This document shows positions 52,921 to 63,168 of a stretch of 64,000 bases of DNA, in pieces (the stretch's first letter is position 1; the number at the start of each line of letters is the position of its first letter). Source of the stretch: Treponema succinifaciens DSM 2489 (GTDB taxonomy: Bacteria > Spirochaetota > Spirochaetia > Treponematales > Treponemataceae); the NCBI RefSeq assembly GCF_000195275.1, contig NC_015386.1, positions 101,573-165,572 of the forward strand. The letters run 5' to 3'. The notes beneath the pieces were generated by a model. That model ran no database searches and had not been told where the DNA came from. It saw only the letters and a program-made list of their open reading frames with translations. Position numbers and translations under genes: made by a program.

Positions 52921-55900
52921 TTATCGCTCGATGTCGCTTTCGGCGGCTCTCCTATGCTTTTCATCTGTTTTTGTAACGAAAATATTAGGATTCACAGTTG
53001 GATTCCAATTGGCTTTAACTTCCACTGAATCCTTTGCTTTTGCGAAAAATGAATCACAATAGCTTTCGCCCGGCTTTATGCCAAATTTTGATGAAACGAC
53101 AGATGTTCCGATTGCGGCATCTGTAAACGCCTTGTTCTCGACATGAGATTTCAGCATTTGTTCAAATTTGCTTCTGACCTGCTCTGATTTTTCTAAGAAC
53201 AAATCTTTGTGAACATAATTCAGTCCGCTTATGTTGTAATCCGAATCTGTGAAAAGGACAGGAACATAATCATCATTCCAGTTGTTTTTTGCGTTGAGCG
53301 TTTCTGCGACTAGAACAAGGTCTACATTACTTCTGACTTTGCCTTCTGCCCATTCAGGAACGGTGTCCTTAATAAGTTCGTCTTTCGTCTGTGCTGCTCC
53401 TTCTACTTCTTTTTGCAACCAGCCAGAATGAGGTTTATAAAGAGCGAAGCTGTCATGATCCAGAATGATGTGACCAGCGAATCTGTTGAATCCGTCTTTT
53501 CGTTTCATGCTTTCTTCAAGGGCCTTAGTCGATTTAATGTCATAATCGCTTGGTCTTGTATTTCCGCTCGGATGATTATGTACGGCTACTACAAGGCAGT
53601 CTTTTTCTTCCGCTCTGCTGATAACCTGCTTCAAAGTCTGGTTGTTCGGGTCTGAAATTATCGTGGTGTTAGGCATGTGGGAGCTGACTGCAATCTGGTC
53701 CCGGATTTCGCCGTTATGGCGGTCAATAAGCACATAACGGAAGGTTTCAAACTTTTTGCTTCGGTAAATGCTCATCGCTGCCTGAAGCTGGTTCCAGCCT
53801 GTCTTTGAGATTCTGCCTGTCGGGGTGAGGGCGACTTTCTTTCCCTGTATATCGAAAACGCCTTTCTCCTCAAAATCCTTGAAGGCTGTCCATAATCCTG
53901 ATTTCTCGCCATTCATAACCGGACGGCAAATCTTATTGCGTTCCGCTTCGGATTCCTTAATCTGAGCGGGCGTTATTGCCAAGTCGTCCGTCTTGCCATT
54001 GTCATACACTGGAGCCTTATCAGAAACCTTTCCGTCCAGGTCATCCAAATCAAAAAGATAATAATCGCCTTTTGCGTCTACATACGGCTCATCTGCCTTT
54101 TCGATTTTTGCACCGCTGTCTTTTTTCATATCGTCGATGATGTCTTTCATTGGGCGAAGGTTTCCCAGAATTGTGGCTTCAAGCTCGTGTCGCTGCTGTT
54201 CAATCGGATGTGCGATAAGTTTTTGCTCAGCGAGCTTTGTCTTCATCTCTTTGAGCAGGGCAGGGAGCTTTTCTTTTGCTTTCTCAATCTCTGCCTCAAC
54301 CGCATGTTTTTCCTCGTTCAGAACATGCACATAATCAAAGATTTCTTCTTCGGTGTGCAGGTTCATTACGGCAAGTTTTTCTGCAATTACATCTCTCTGG
54401 CGGCTGTAAGTTTCAATGTTCTTTTTGTCGTCCCTGAGACTTTCAAGCATATAATTTGGAACACGCTCACCTTTTGCCATAACCTCGTTCTTCCACTCGG
54501 TATGCTCCACAAAGTCTTTTTCTGACTGTTCAAGTGCTTCAAGGACTGCTTTTCGTCTTTCGATTATTTCATCAAAGGATTCCTGCCGGAGATTTACTTT
54601 TGAGAGTTTCGCCTTCAAATCTTTTGTTTCTTCGTCCAGAATCAGCTTAACACGCTTGTTCGGGTCTTTGATGAGGTCGAATTTCAGTTCTTCGGGATTT
54701 ATGTCCTCGACATTGAGCATATTGCCCTTGTAGGTCCAGAGATCATTTATTCGGCTGCGTTTCTCATCGTGCTTCTGGTATAAAAGAGAGTCGATTGAGT
54801 CAGTCATAACAGGGTAGACGATGTGAACATGCCCCTGCATATTTCCCTGTCGCCAGATTCGTCCTTCTGCCTGGATAGTCTCGCTTGGATTCCAGCCGAG
54901 AGAGCAGTTGTACATGACGAATGAGTTACCGTTAAGGTCAATTCCTTCACTCGTGTTCTTTCCGCCGATGATAATTTTGAGAGGATTTTTCGGATCGTTG
55001 AACTCTGCCGTAATCTTCTCTTTCTTTTCGGGCGTGTTGTTCACTTCGCCGTTGATAATCTTGATTGCCTCTCCGGGGATTCCATGCTCTTCAAGATAAT
55101 CCGCAACGATTCCGTGACCTTCCTTTCCGAGCGGCATATACATGAACTGCCCCATGTCCGGGTGTTCCTTGTACATATCCACGATTGCATCGCATACGAA
55201 TTTGAGTTTTGGTGAGGATTCAACAAGGTCTTTCAGTTCCGGTATCTCGATGTCGTCATATTTGAACTTGTTCAGAAGGGCAGGGGAGACGAGGGCAACA
55301 CGCATATTGTTCATGGCTTCAAGGATTGCGCCTGAATTTTCCGTCACATTCATCATACGCTCTTCCTCTGCTTCCATGATTTTCTTTTGGAGCGGGGAAA
55401 GATCGAGTTCCTTTACATGGCTGAACTTTTTCGGTCTGATGATTCCGGCTTCTTCTCCGTCAACCTTGTCGATGAACTCTGTGAGAAGGTTCTGCAATGC
55501 GGGCAGTTCCTTCCAGTCTTTCATAACCTGGCGGTAATCGATTTCACCTTTAGTGTTTACTCCAAGTTCCAGTTTTGTATGCGCGAACTGATTCATGAAA
55601 TCTCGCAGGGAATAGATTCCGCTGGCAACGAGACGCTCCCGCCCGATGTAGGTGAGCATTGAATAAACTTCCACAGGAGAATTTGTGAACGGTGTTGCGG
55701 TGAGCAAGAATACATTTCGGTTATCGTTGTGACGCTGCACGAGCTGTGTCATTGCGAACAGTTTGATTGCCCGTTTTGAAGGCTGACCGCTTGGGATTCC
55801 TGAATACTCGTTTGCATCTCCCTTGTTCTTTGGTTTTGGTGCTACCCACAGATTTTTAAAGTTGTGAGCTTCGTCTACGGTGATGTTGTCGAATCCACAT

Positions 55901-58900
55901 TTTTCAAAGAAAACATAGTTTGCGTCATTCACGCAGCTTGCCGTTCCGATTGTTCCCATGATTTTCTCGCCCATTGCGGCGTTTTCGTTTGCCGAGCCGT
56001 CAAAGTCAGCGGAAAGGAGTTTTGAAAAATCTTCAAACAGTTCTCCGCAGCAGGATTTGTCTGTGAAGGTGATGTGCTTCAACGCTTCATAGGTGCAGAC
56101 TGAAATCGAGCTTGCGGGAATGTTGAGTTTGTGATTGTCCTCTGAGTCACGGAACTTTTTGATGTGGTCGTCAGAGAAATTGTAAAGCTCGTTCACCTTC
56201 AGGTTCGGGAAAAGCTGCTTTATGTCAGTCACCCATTTTGAATAGACGGCGTTCGGAACTATGATAAGAGGCCGCTTGCTTCTTCCTGTCTGAATCTGGT
56301 TGATATTCGCAACGATTCCTGTAGCGGTCTTTCCGACTCCGACATCGTAGGCTAGAAGACCGTTTCCTTTTGCGGAAAGCCGGGCAACGCCTTTGAGCTG
56401 CTGGTCGTAAAGTTTGAAGGCAGTTTTTCCCTTGTAGGCGTTCATGCCGTCAATGTAAAGCGGAAGATTCTCATACTTCGGAATCACATACGAATTAAAA
56501 CGGCGGTTGTATTCGGCAAGGAACCGCTCTCTTGTCTTATCATCAAGACCTTCGTGCATATAGCGGTCAAAGAGCTTGTTTGCGGTTTCCTGACGGGCCA
56601 TGCGTTTTTCGTCCGCCTGCTTTTTGCGTTCTTTGCGCAGATGCTTGATTTCATCTTCTGTCTTGCCGTAGCTCCAGCTTGAAGTTTTGTCTGCAACGAC
56701 TTTCTTTCCGTCAATGAAATCCACGATGTCCCACCACGAAACATTGTCAGGCAGGTCTTCGCGGGCAATTCGGGCGGTGGAGTAGTCCATTGAATGACGG
56801 CTTCGCTGAGAGTCAACGGTTTCACCTTGCGCCCAGAGTATGAAGCTCTCTGCAAGGTTGCGCTCTTCAACCAATCCACTTTCATAGGTGTGAGGAATAG
56901 TAAACTCTTCTGCCAGAGTTGAGTTCAACGCGATGTGTATGTCGTCCAGCTTTACAGGAGTTTTGCGGGCAGCTTTCAGGGCTTCGATATTCTTTTTGTG
57001 AAGTTCAGCCGCTTCCTTGTCCTCGTTGAAGTTTGAAGAGGAAAGAAGTTTTTCCTGCTCATCGATTTTCTTGTAGATGTCGCCTGATTCAAAAAGAACT
57101 TTATGCGTCCAGATTTCCGGCTTTTCCTGCACATAATCATTTGACTTTCCGATGTAGGCTTTTTCGTCCTCAGAAAGTTCTTCCTGTTTGATATAACCTT
57201 CCCAATCAGCGTGTTTCCAGACACTGTAGCTCAGGTCGTCAAAACTCTTGCCGTAAAGCTTTGAGAATTCCTGTGCAGTCATAACACCGGCTTTCTGTGG
57301 GATGTTGTAAGTTTTGTCTGATTCGACTCTTGTTTCTGTCTGAATTGAGTTTTGTTTACTTTCTTCTTTTGTTGTTGGTTTGTAATATTCACCGTCCATC
57401 ACAAGAAGCGAGATTGCATCCGCAACTTCAGACCAGGAGAAAAGCCTTGTCTGTTCCTTGCCCTTGATGATTACTTTGAGTTTCATTCCTTTTGAATCAT
57501 GATCCTGATTATAGCCTGACCCGCCATAACCACCGATTCCATACTCGTCTTTAAGGAATTTCGCTCGTTCAGCATTTGAAAGATTTTTTCTGAAAAACTC
57601 GTAAACACGCTTCTTTCCCTCTTCAATGCCTGTTCCATTTAGAACTTCATAACGGAGGGCATCGTTCCAGTTCTTGAATTTAAATTGTTGGGGAACTGTG
57701 TCATAATCTGCATATTTTGAAAGCCAAATCAAAGATTCGGTGTGGTCGTCTGGAAGAGTCACATTTTCAGTTTTGTTGAAAAGCTCTCGCAATCTCAGTG
57801 TTTCCGGGTATGTATAGATAAGCCCTGAAGTCAGACCATTAAATGATTTTGCTTTCCATGCTTCGATGAATTTCTCGGCCTCTTTTGCAGCTCGTTCCTG
57901 GTTCTTCGGGTAAGCCTCTTTGTAAATCTTTCGGACTTCATCTTCTGGAATCGTCAGAGGATTTTTGTTTTCTGATTCGACAGGAACTTCCTTTTCGGCT
58001 TCATGCTCTTCTGATTTTGAAGTCTTTGACAATTCAAGGAAACGAGTTGCAAGCTGACTAAGTTTATTTGGAAGTTGTCCTTCAAAATCATCGATAAACC
58101 CAAAGTTCCCTTCTGAATCAAGAGAGCCGATAAGATTACCAGATTCATTCTCGTAAATATCAACGATATTCTCACGATTGTCATACTCAAAGTAATAACC
58201 GAGAGTTTCAGCCTGTTTGTTTATGCTTTCGAGATTAGAAACTTCTTCGTTGACAGTCTGTGACTCGGTTTTCGCTGGGAGAAGCCCGGTGATTTTATCA
58301 AGCTCATCTTGAATCGTAAGACCATCGTGCGGAGTAACATAGTTTTCCTTGTCACCAAAGCGATTTGTACGTTCTTTTATTTCGCCAAGCACTTTATCCG
58401 GGTGCTGCTTGAACCATTCATCCCCCTGCAGAAGATTTATATTCTTGTGAGTTTTCTCAATCGCAAGGTTTACGGCGGTGAAAGAATCTACGCCCGCATT
58501 TTCGAGCTGTTTTGCGTAATCAATCTGATTGTATTTTTTTAATACAATTATATCAGTGCCAACCTGTGTGGTCGGGAAAGTTCCTTCAGGTAAACGGTAT
58601 GCGTCTATGAGTTCTCCTGTAAGGGCAATCGCGGTTTTAGGTTTGTCGGCGACAGTGCGTAAAAATCCGCTCGGAACGACAAAAACGAGAAGGGAATTTT
58701 CATCTTTGAGCGATTCGAGTCCTTTCTGAATGAAATATTCTTCATAGCGGCCAAAATCCTTACCTTCCCCAAGACCTTTGTATTTGTCGTTATAAGTTCC
58801 ATAAGGCGGATTTCCAATTACAAGGTCATATTTCGGAAGCTGGTAGCCGATTTTTTTGAATCGTTCGTTCTCGTCAAAGAACTGCTTCTGGAATGCTCCT

Positions 58901-59607
58901 TCAATGATATTTGCGTTAGGGTGAAGAATCTTGTTGATACGTGCAGACACTTCATCCTTTTCGTGCATGGTGAAGTTGTTCTTTGGTCTGCCGTCTGCAA
59001 ATCGTCCTGTTCCGCTGCTTGGTTCAAGAACAGTGACTGCATTCGGTGCATAATGGTCAGCGATTCCCCACACCTTTGCGACAAGATTTCGTGGTGTGTA
59101 AAACTCGTTCAGAACGCCGGAATTTGAGCGGTCTTTTTCATCAAGTCCACCTGCTCCTTCGTATTGAGCAAGTATTGATTTATCCTCTTCTGTGATTTCT
59201 CCGTCAGGTTTTCGCAAGATTTCACGGCACTGCTCACGGATAGATTTAATTTCGCCTTTTGTGAGAGGTTCGTTCTTCGGCTCTTCTTCTGGTAACAGTT
59301 TTGATTCATGGCTTTCTTTTTTCGGCATGTATTCGCGGCCAAATTCTTTTGCGATTGATTTTCTGTATTCTTCAAACTTGTATTCGCAAAGCCATGACTC
59401 TTCTGTGTGGAAATTCAGATTTGTCAGGTCGTAAGAGATTCTGTAGATTGTTTCCCAGTCCTGTCCATTTACAGCTTTTTCAAACTCGTCTACATATCGC
59501 GAGAGTGTGTCATAAGAAAGAGCATATCCGTTTTTAGAAGCTACTTCTGACATTTCATAACGGATTTCTTCTTTGCGTTTTTTCTGATACATGGCTTTCC
59601 ATGTCAT
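52921..59607 (-). CDS. giant polyvalent protein: N6-adenine methyltransferase, SNF2 helicase and RadC/JAB domains
   Basis: The product is about 2228 residues if it starts at ATG 59607; other starts at 59745 or 59553 are possible because the frame overlaps the upstream gene. The methyltransferase domain (about 120-340) has 'VLEPSSGTGRFADG' and the catalytic 'DLVIGNPPYGTYN'. The SNF2 ATPase has 'AYDVGVGKTATGIVA' near 1085, 'DNITVDEAHNFKNLW' near 1240, and 'TIQAEGRIWRQGNMQGHVHI' near 1585. The C-terminal RadC/JAB-like domain has 'VVAVHNHPSGNTRPSDYD' near 2010. Such polyvalent proteins on plasmids and phages are thought to modify or protect incoming DNA against host defence. Regions between the domains are coiled coils. 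Confidence 0.88.
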   Translation of the reverse strand: MTWKAMYQKKRKEEIRYEMSEVASKNGYALSYDTLSRYVDEFEKAVNGQDWETIYRISYDLTNLNFHTEESWLCEYKFEEYRKSIAKEFGREYMPKKESHESKLLPEEEPKNEPLTKGEIKSIREQCREILRKPDGEITEEDKSILAQYEGAGGLDEKDRSNSGVLNEFYTPRNLVAKVWGIADHYAPNAVTVLEPSSGTGRFADGRPKNNFTMHEKDEVSARINKILHPNANIIEGAFQKQFFDENERFKKIGYQLPKYDLVIGNPPYGTYNDKYKGLGEGKDFGRYEEYFIQKGLESLKDENSLLVFVVPSGFLRTVADKPKTAIALTGELIDAYRLPEGTFPTTQVGTDIIVLKKYNQIDYAKQLENAGVDSFTAVNLAIEKTHKNINLLQGDEWFKQHPDKVLGEIKERTNRFGDKENYVTPHDGLTIQDELDKITGLLPAKTESQTVNEEVSNLESINKQAETLGYYFEYDNRENIVDIYENESGNLIGSLDSEGNFGFIDDFEGQLPNKLSQLATRFLELSKTSKSEEHEAEKEVPVESENKNPLTIPEDEVRKIYKEAYPKNQERAAKEAEKFIEAWKAKSFNGLTSGLIYTYPETLRLRELFNKTENVTLPDDHTESLIWLSKYADYDTVPQQFKFKNWNDALRYEVLNGTGIEEGKKRVYEFFRKNLSNAERAKFLKDEYGIGGYGGSGYNQDHDSKGMKLKVIIKGKEQTRLFSWSEVADAISLLVMDGEYYKPTTKEESKQNSIQTETRVESDKTYNIPQKAGVMTAQEFSKLYGKSFDDLSYSVWKHADWEGYIKQEELSEDEKAYIGKSNDYVQEKPEIWTHKVLFESGDIYKKIDEQEKLLSSSNFNEDKEAAELHKKNIEALKAARKTPVKLDDIHIALNSTLAEEFTIPHTYESGLVEERNLAESFILWAQGETVDSQRSRHSMDYSTARIAREDLPDNVSWWDIVDFIDGKKVVADKTSSWSYGKTEDEIKHLRKERKKQADEKRMARQETANKLFDRYMHEGLDDKTRERFLAEYNRRFNSYVIPKYENLPLYIDGMNAYKGKTAFKLYDQQLKGVARLSAKGNGLLAYDVGVGKTATGIVANINQIQTGRSKRPLIIVPNAVYSKWVTDIKQLFPNLKVNELYNFSDDHIKKFRDSEDNHKLNIPASSISVCTYEALKHITFTDKSCCGELFEDFSKLLSADFDGSANENAAMGEKIMGTIGTASCVNDANYVFFEKCGFDNITVDEAHNFKNLWVAPKPKNKGDANEYSGIPSGQPSKRAIKLFAMTQLVQRHNDNRNVFLLTATPFTNSPVEVYSMLTYIGRERLVASGIYSLRDFMNQFAHTKLELGVNTKGEIDYRQVMKDWKELPALQNLLTEFIDKVDGEEAGIIRPKKFSHVKELDLSPLQKKIMEAEEERMMNVTENSGAILEAMNNMRVALVSPALLNKFKYDDIEIPELKDLVESSPKLKFVCDAIVDMYKEHPDMGQFMYMPLGKEGHGIVADYLEEHGIPGEAIKIINGEVNNTPEKKEKITAEFNDPKNPLKIIIGGKNTSEGIDLNGNSFVMYNCSLGWNPSETIQAEGRIWRQGNMQGHVHIVYPVMTDSIDSLLYQKHDEKRSRINDLWTYKGNMLNVEDINPEELKFDLIKDPNKRVKLILDEETKDLKAKLSKVNLRQESFDEIIERRKAVLEALEQSEKDFVEHTEWKNEVMAKGERVPNYMLESLRDDKKNIETYSRQRDVIAEKLAVMNLHTEEEIFDYVHVLNEEKHAVEAEIEKAKEKLPALLKEMKTKLAEQKLIAHPIEQQRHELEATILGNLRPMKDIIDDMKKDSGAKIEKADEPYVDAKGDYYLFDLDDLDGKVSDKAPVYDNGKTDDLAITPAQIKESEAERNKICRPVMNGEKSGLWTAFKDFEEKGVFDIQGKKVALTPTGRISKTGWNQLQAAMSIYRSKKFETFRYVLIDRHNGEIRDQIAVSSHMPNTTIISDPNNQTLKQVISRAEEKDCLVVAVHNHPSGNTRPSDYDIKSTKALEESMKRKDGFNRFAGHIILDHDSFALYKPHSGWLQKEVEGAAQTKDELIKDTVPEWAEGKVRSNVDLVLVAETLNAKNNWNDDYVPVLFTDSDYNISGLNYVHKDLFLEKSEQVRSKFEQMLKSHVENKAFTDAAIGTSVVSSKFGIKPGESYCDSFFAKAKDSVEVKANWNPTVNPNIFVTKTDEKHRRAAESDIER

Positions 59608-62413
59608 TGTAATATATGCCTTTTGGGAATTCTTCACGAATTGATATATCTGAAGAAGCTGATTCCGGGTTATTTTTTTCAATTTCCTCGGAGATTTCAG
59701 TTGGAGCTGTTTTTGGAATATTACTTTCTGTGGTTGTTTGCTCAATGTCAGAGGTTGGTAATGTCAGTTTTTCATAGTTTTCCTGAGCAACGACATACAC
59801 ATTTTTCCCATGCCCGTTCATTTCAGAAATGAGAGCATTTACAGCGGTGACATAATCTGGATTTTTACGGATATCGTGGTGCGAGTCCATGAAAATATCG
59901 TCTATGATGTATTGCCCGTCACGACTGTACAGCTCTACAACTCCGCTGCCTTCAAACTCTTCTTCGTGGTCAATGCTACCAGGAACAATGATTCCAATGC
60001 CGGCAAAGTTTTCACTATTGTCAAAAGAAAGGAATTTTTCAACGGCTTCCTTTGCAGAGAGATTAGTTATTGGTTCGATTCTCTGGAATGCCTCGAATTC
60101 TGTGGTATCGCGGACATAGAAGTGATAACTTGGTTTTAATTCACGAGGATTCTCTGATTCTTCCTGTCTTTCGTTCGACCCACTTCCTACCGTAGCCTCA
60201 ACCTCAGTTGCAGTCTCAGGTGCAGGGAAGTAATCAGGATGTCGGTTGTGAAGCATTTGTTCGATCGTTGCGTCTTTTGGAACATGATAATCCATCTCGA
60301 TGAACGGAATAGAAATGATTTCCTCAATCGAAGAATCTCCCCACTCAGACATTTCAAGGTCGCCGTTCAGAATTGTGTAGCCAAAGCCGATTCCGTCCGT
60401 GTAAATCTGAGAGATATAGATTTCTGTGTCACCGAGGAAATAGCGGAAGCCGACATTGTGCGTGTCTTTTTCGTTTCTAAGTTCTTCGTCTGTGTTGATC
60501 TTACGGAATGTGTCTGCAATGTCTTTGAGCTTCTGTTTGAAGAATTCGCCTTCTTCTCCTTGTGTAAGCTCAATCGTGAACCTGTACTGCTCAGGCGGAA
60601 TAACCATTTTGCAGATGTCCAAGTCCTCTTCAGTAAGCTGCAAAGGCTCAGTTTTTTTTTCAGATATGTTAATCACAACTTCTGATAAGCCATTTGATGT
60701 ATTATTTTCTTCTGATGTGTTGATTGAATTTTTAGATACATCATTTGATATATTTGAAGTTTCAACTTCTGCGGATTTTCCCGCTGCTGGATTTCTTGTA
60801 TCCGTGATAACAACTTTGCCGTTTTTCATCTCCAGCTTCGCAAAATCACTTACGGAATAGACGAGCGGAAAGAGGTTGCCGTTAAAAAGTTTGTTTGCCT
60901 CATTGAATGTGTTGCCGGAACTTATGACATTATCAACAAGGAAAAGCCTTGCGTTTTCAGGGATCTCTGCCCCATCAACAAGGTAAAAGTTAAGCTCTCC
61001 CTGCCTATTTCCGTTTTTCTTCTGTTCATAAAGCGTTTCGTGAGGTTCGCATTTAAGGATATCCAGAATTTTGCAGTTCGGGTTTGCAGCAGCCATCTGA
61101 TTTGCTATTTCAAGCGTGTATTCAGCATTTCCTGTGTGCTGCGGAGCGGGAACAAGATATAGCGGTGAGTTCAGGTTTTTAATCTGCTCACCAAGATATG
61201 CTGCCATTTCAGTTATGGCTTTTGCGCGGGTCTCTGCACTTTCGGTCTGCTTGATGTCATGGCAAATGTCTCTGGTATGAGTGCTGTGATAATAGCTGTT
61301 GAAGTTAAATCCTGCAAAAGAGACATTTGACTGGTCTCGTTTGAACTGATTCGGCTTTTCAAAAATCGGTGCGTTAAGTTCAACTGCTTCCCGTAAATCG
61401 TCAATTCCAATCTCGGTACGACCTTCCATGTTTGCGATGGTGAGGGCGACTTTGAGAGTGTTTGCCTGATTGCGTGGGGAGAGATCGTATTTCTGGATTC
61501 TGTCATTCAAATAAGTCTGGCATTCTTTGTCCAGCTTGCATAGTTCTGCAATTTCCTGTGGATTAAGGCTTGCGTTGTAATGGGGATTTTCACGCTGAAT
61601 CCGAAAAGCGTTTTCGATATGCTGCTTCATCTCTGGAACGCTGATTCTGCGTCTGTCGTTCTCGTCTTTGCGTACATTCTGTTTGATTTCAACACGGTCA
61701 AGTAACGGGTCGGAAAACTTCTTCCAGTACTGTTCAATCGAACGCTGGGAGCAGAGGCAGATTTTGTCGGTATTCCCATAGTTTCCGCAGGGACAGGGAT
61801 TTGTCGCCATTACAAGCTGGAAATTTGCAGGGTAACAGGTAGTTCTTCCAGCACGGCTAAGAGTAATTGATTTTGATTCAAGAGGGACTCGGAGCATCTG
61901 CAAAACGGAGGAACGGAATTCAGCCGCTTCATCCAAAAAAAGCGTTCCGTTATGGGCAAGGGATATTTCACCCGGATTGCACCTCGCACCACCGCCACAG
62001 ATTCCTTCAATCGATGCTGTCTGATGAGGCATTCGGAATGGAGCGGTTCTGATTAATCCGTCATTTGGCCTCATCAGACCTGCCAGGCTGTGAATGCGTG
62101 TGACAGTTTGAGATTCTTCGACCGTAAGTTCTGGTGTAAGGGCTGGAATTAGGCGTGTAGAAAGAAGCGTTTTGCCACAACCGGGTGCACCTTCAAGCAG
62201 AATATTGTGCTTTCCTGCGATTGCAATTTCGATTGCACGGGCTGCGTCATAGTAGCCGTCAAGGTTCATATCGTAGACTTTTGAAAGAAGTTCTTCGTTG
62301 AATTTGATTTCGCCCTGTTCTGGAGATGATGAATTACTTTTTTCTGTAAATTGCTCGCTGTGTAAAAGTTTTTCATGTGCGTCAGAAAGTGAAGAAATCC
62401 CCATCACTTTCAT
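59555..62413 (-). CDS. ComM-like AAA ATPase fused to a phosphoribosyltransferase domain
   Basis: I chose ATG 62413 (952 residues); the longer frame overlaps the upstream gene. The Mg-chelatase/ComM-type ATPase has Walker A 'ILLEGAPGCGKTLLSTR' (about 66-82), 'HNGTLFLDEAAEFRSSVLQM' and 'FQLVMATNPCPCGNYGNTDK', as in ComM. A phosphoribosyltransferase-like domain follows (about 400-520) with 'ARLFLVDNVISSGNTFNEAN'. The C-terminal 400 residues contain beta-rich small domains ('PGSIDHEEEFEGSGVVELYS') shared by plasmid polyvalent proteins. ComM acts as a branch-migration helicase in natural transformation; here a role in DNA establishment is inferred. Confidence 0.8.
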   Translation of the reverse strand: MKVMGISSLSDAHEKLLHSEQFTEKSNSSSPEQGEIKFNEELLSKVYDMNLDGYYDAARAIEIAIAGKHNILLEGAPGCGKTLLSTRLIPALTPELTVEESQTVTRIHSLAGLMRPNDGLIRTAPFRMPHQTASIEGICGGGARCNPGEISLAHNGTLFLDEAAEFRSSVLQMLRVPLESKSITLSRAGRTTCYPANFQLVMATNPCPCGNYGNTDKICLCSQRSIEQYWKKFSDPLLDRVEIKQNVRKDENDRRRISVPEMKQHIENAFRIQRENPHYNASLNPQEIAELCKLDKECQTYLNDRIQKYDLSPRNQANTLKVALTIANMEGRTEIGIDDLREAVELNAPIFEKPNQFKRDQSNVSFAGFNFNSYYHSTHTRDICHDIKQTESAETRAKAITEMAAYLGEQIKNLNSPLYLVPAPQHTGNAEYTLEIANQMAAANPNCKILDILKCEPHETLYEQKKNGNRQGELNFYLVDGAEIPENARLFLVDNVISSGNTFNEANKLFNGNLFPLVYSVSDFAKLEMKNGKVVITDTRNPAAGKSAEVETSNISNDVSKNSINTSEENNTSNGLSEVVINISEKKTEPLQLTEEDLDICKMVIPPEQYRFTIELTQGEEGEFFKQKLKDIADTFRKINTDEELRNEKDTHNVGFRYFLGDTEIYISQIYTDGIGFGYTILNGDLEMSEWGDSSIEEIISIPFIEMDYHVPKDATIEQMLHNRHPDYFPAPETATEVEATVGSGSNERQEESENPRELKPSYHFYVRDTTEFEAFQRIEPITNLSAKEAVEKFLSFDNSENFAGIGIIVPGSIDHEEEFEGSGVVELYSRDGQYIIDDIFMDSHHDIRKNPDYVTAVNALISEMNGHGKNVYVVAQENYEKLTLPTSDIEQTTTESNIPKTAPTEISEEIEKNNPESASSDISIREEFPKGIYYNDMESHVSEKTQRRNPL

Positions 62414-63071
62414 TTTGATTGTAATCAATTTCTTCCCAAACGGAAAAATCTTCCTCACTAAAAAATTCGTCAAGAATAATTTTTGCAGCATTTTTGATGT
62501 CCATATCGTCTGTGATACTATAATTGGAATCCTGTGTAGTTCCGCCGTCAATGTCTGAAAGGTCTCGGTCATAAAGCATAAAATCCCAGTAATCATCGGT
62601 TTTGTGAATGATAAAGACCTCCCCGCTGTTTTTTTTCTGCAAGGCGAGTTCTGTGCGTTCATCTTTTGTAATTTCAAGCTGATTTCCGGCTTCTTTAAAC
62701 GCCTCGTTTACTGCATTTTCGCCGTACATATCCGAAAGTTTTGAGAGAATTTCTTTGAGCGTTGAGCCGCTTTGAATCATAAACGCAAGCTCGTCTTTTT
62801 CGCTTGCTTCTGTAATGATTTTTACTTCTTCGTGTGGTTCAGGAAAATACGCTTCTTTGATGTGTTTTGCAAACTCCATGCTGTTTTCTGCCGCTATGTT
62901 TCGCGGATACCAAACATTATGATTGCGTGAATACAGCCAGCCTTCGTTTTTAAGCTCCGTGCGGACTTTTTCATTCGGAATTCCCGAAAAGCGGATATTC
63001 GCTCGTTTGTACTGTTCGCTGTTGATAATCTCCATTGAGATTGTAGATGTTTGTGTAATTGTGTCTGCCAT
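62382..63071 (-). CDS. small polyvalent-protein companion
   Basis: This 229-residue protein has an N-terminal segment 'RANIRFSGIPNEKVRTELKN' followed by 'EGWLYSRNHNVWYPR'. This looks like a small domain recurrent in large polyvalent proteins, in which aromatic residues follow an 'LK-x2-GW' turn. The C-terminal part is acidic. The ATG follows AGGAG. It overlaps the start of the ComM-like gene by about 30 bases. The function is not established. Confidence 0.55.
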   Translation of the reverse strand: MADTITQTSTISMEIINSEQYKRANIRFSGIPNEKVRTELKNEGWLYSRNHNVWYPRNIAAENSMEFAKHIKEAYFPEPHEEVKIITEASEKDELAFMIQSGSTLKEILSKLSDMYGENAVNEAFKEAGNQLEITKDERTELALQKKNSGEVFIIHKTDDYWDFMLYDRDLSDIDGGTTQDSNYSITDDMDIKNAAKIILDEFFSEEDFSVWEEIDYNQNESDGDFFTF

Positions 63072-63168
63072 GAGTGCATACTCCTAGATATGAGAATTGC
63101 AGCACTGGGCAGACTGCTGTGTAATGTTATTGATTGCTTGTCATTGTCGGTCGTGACCCGACAATCTG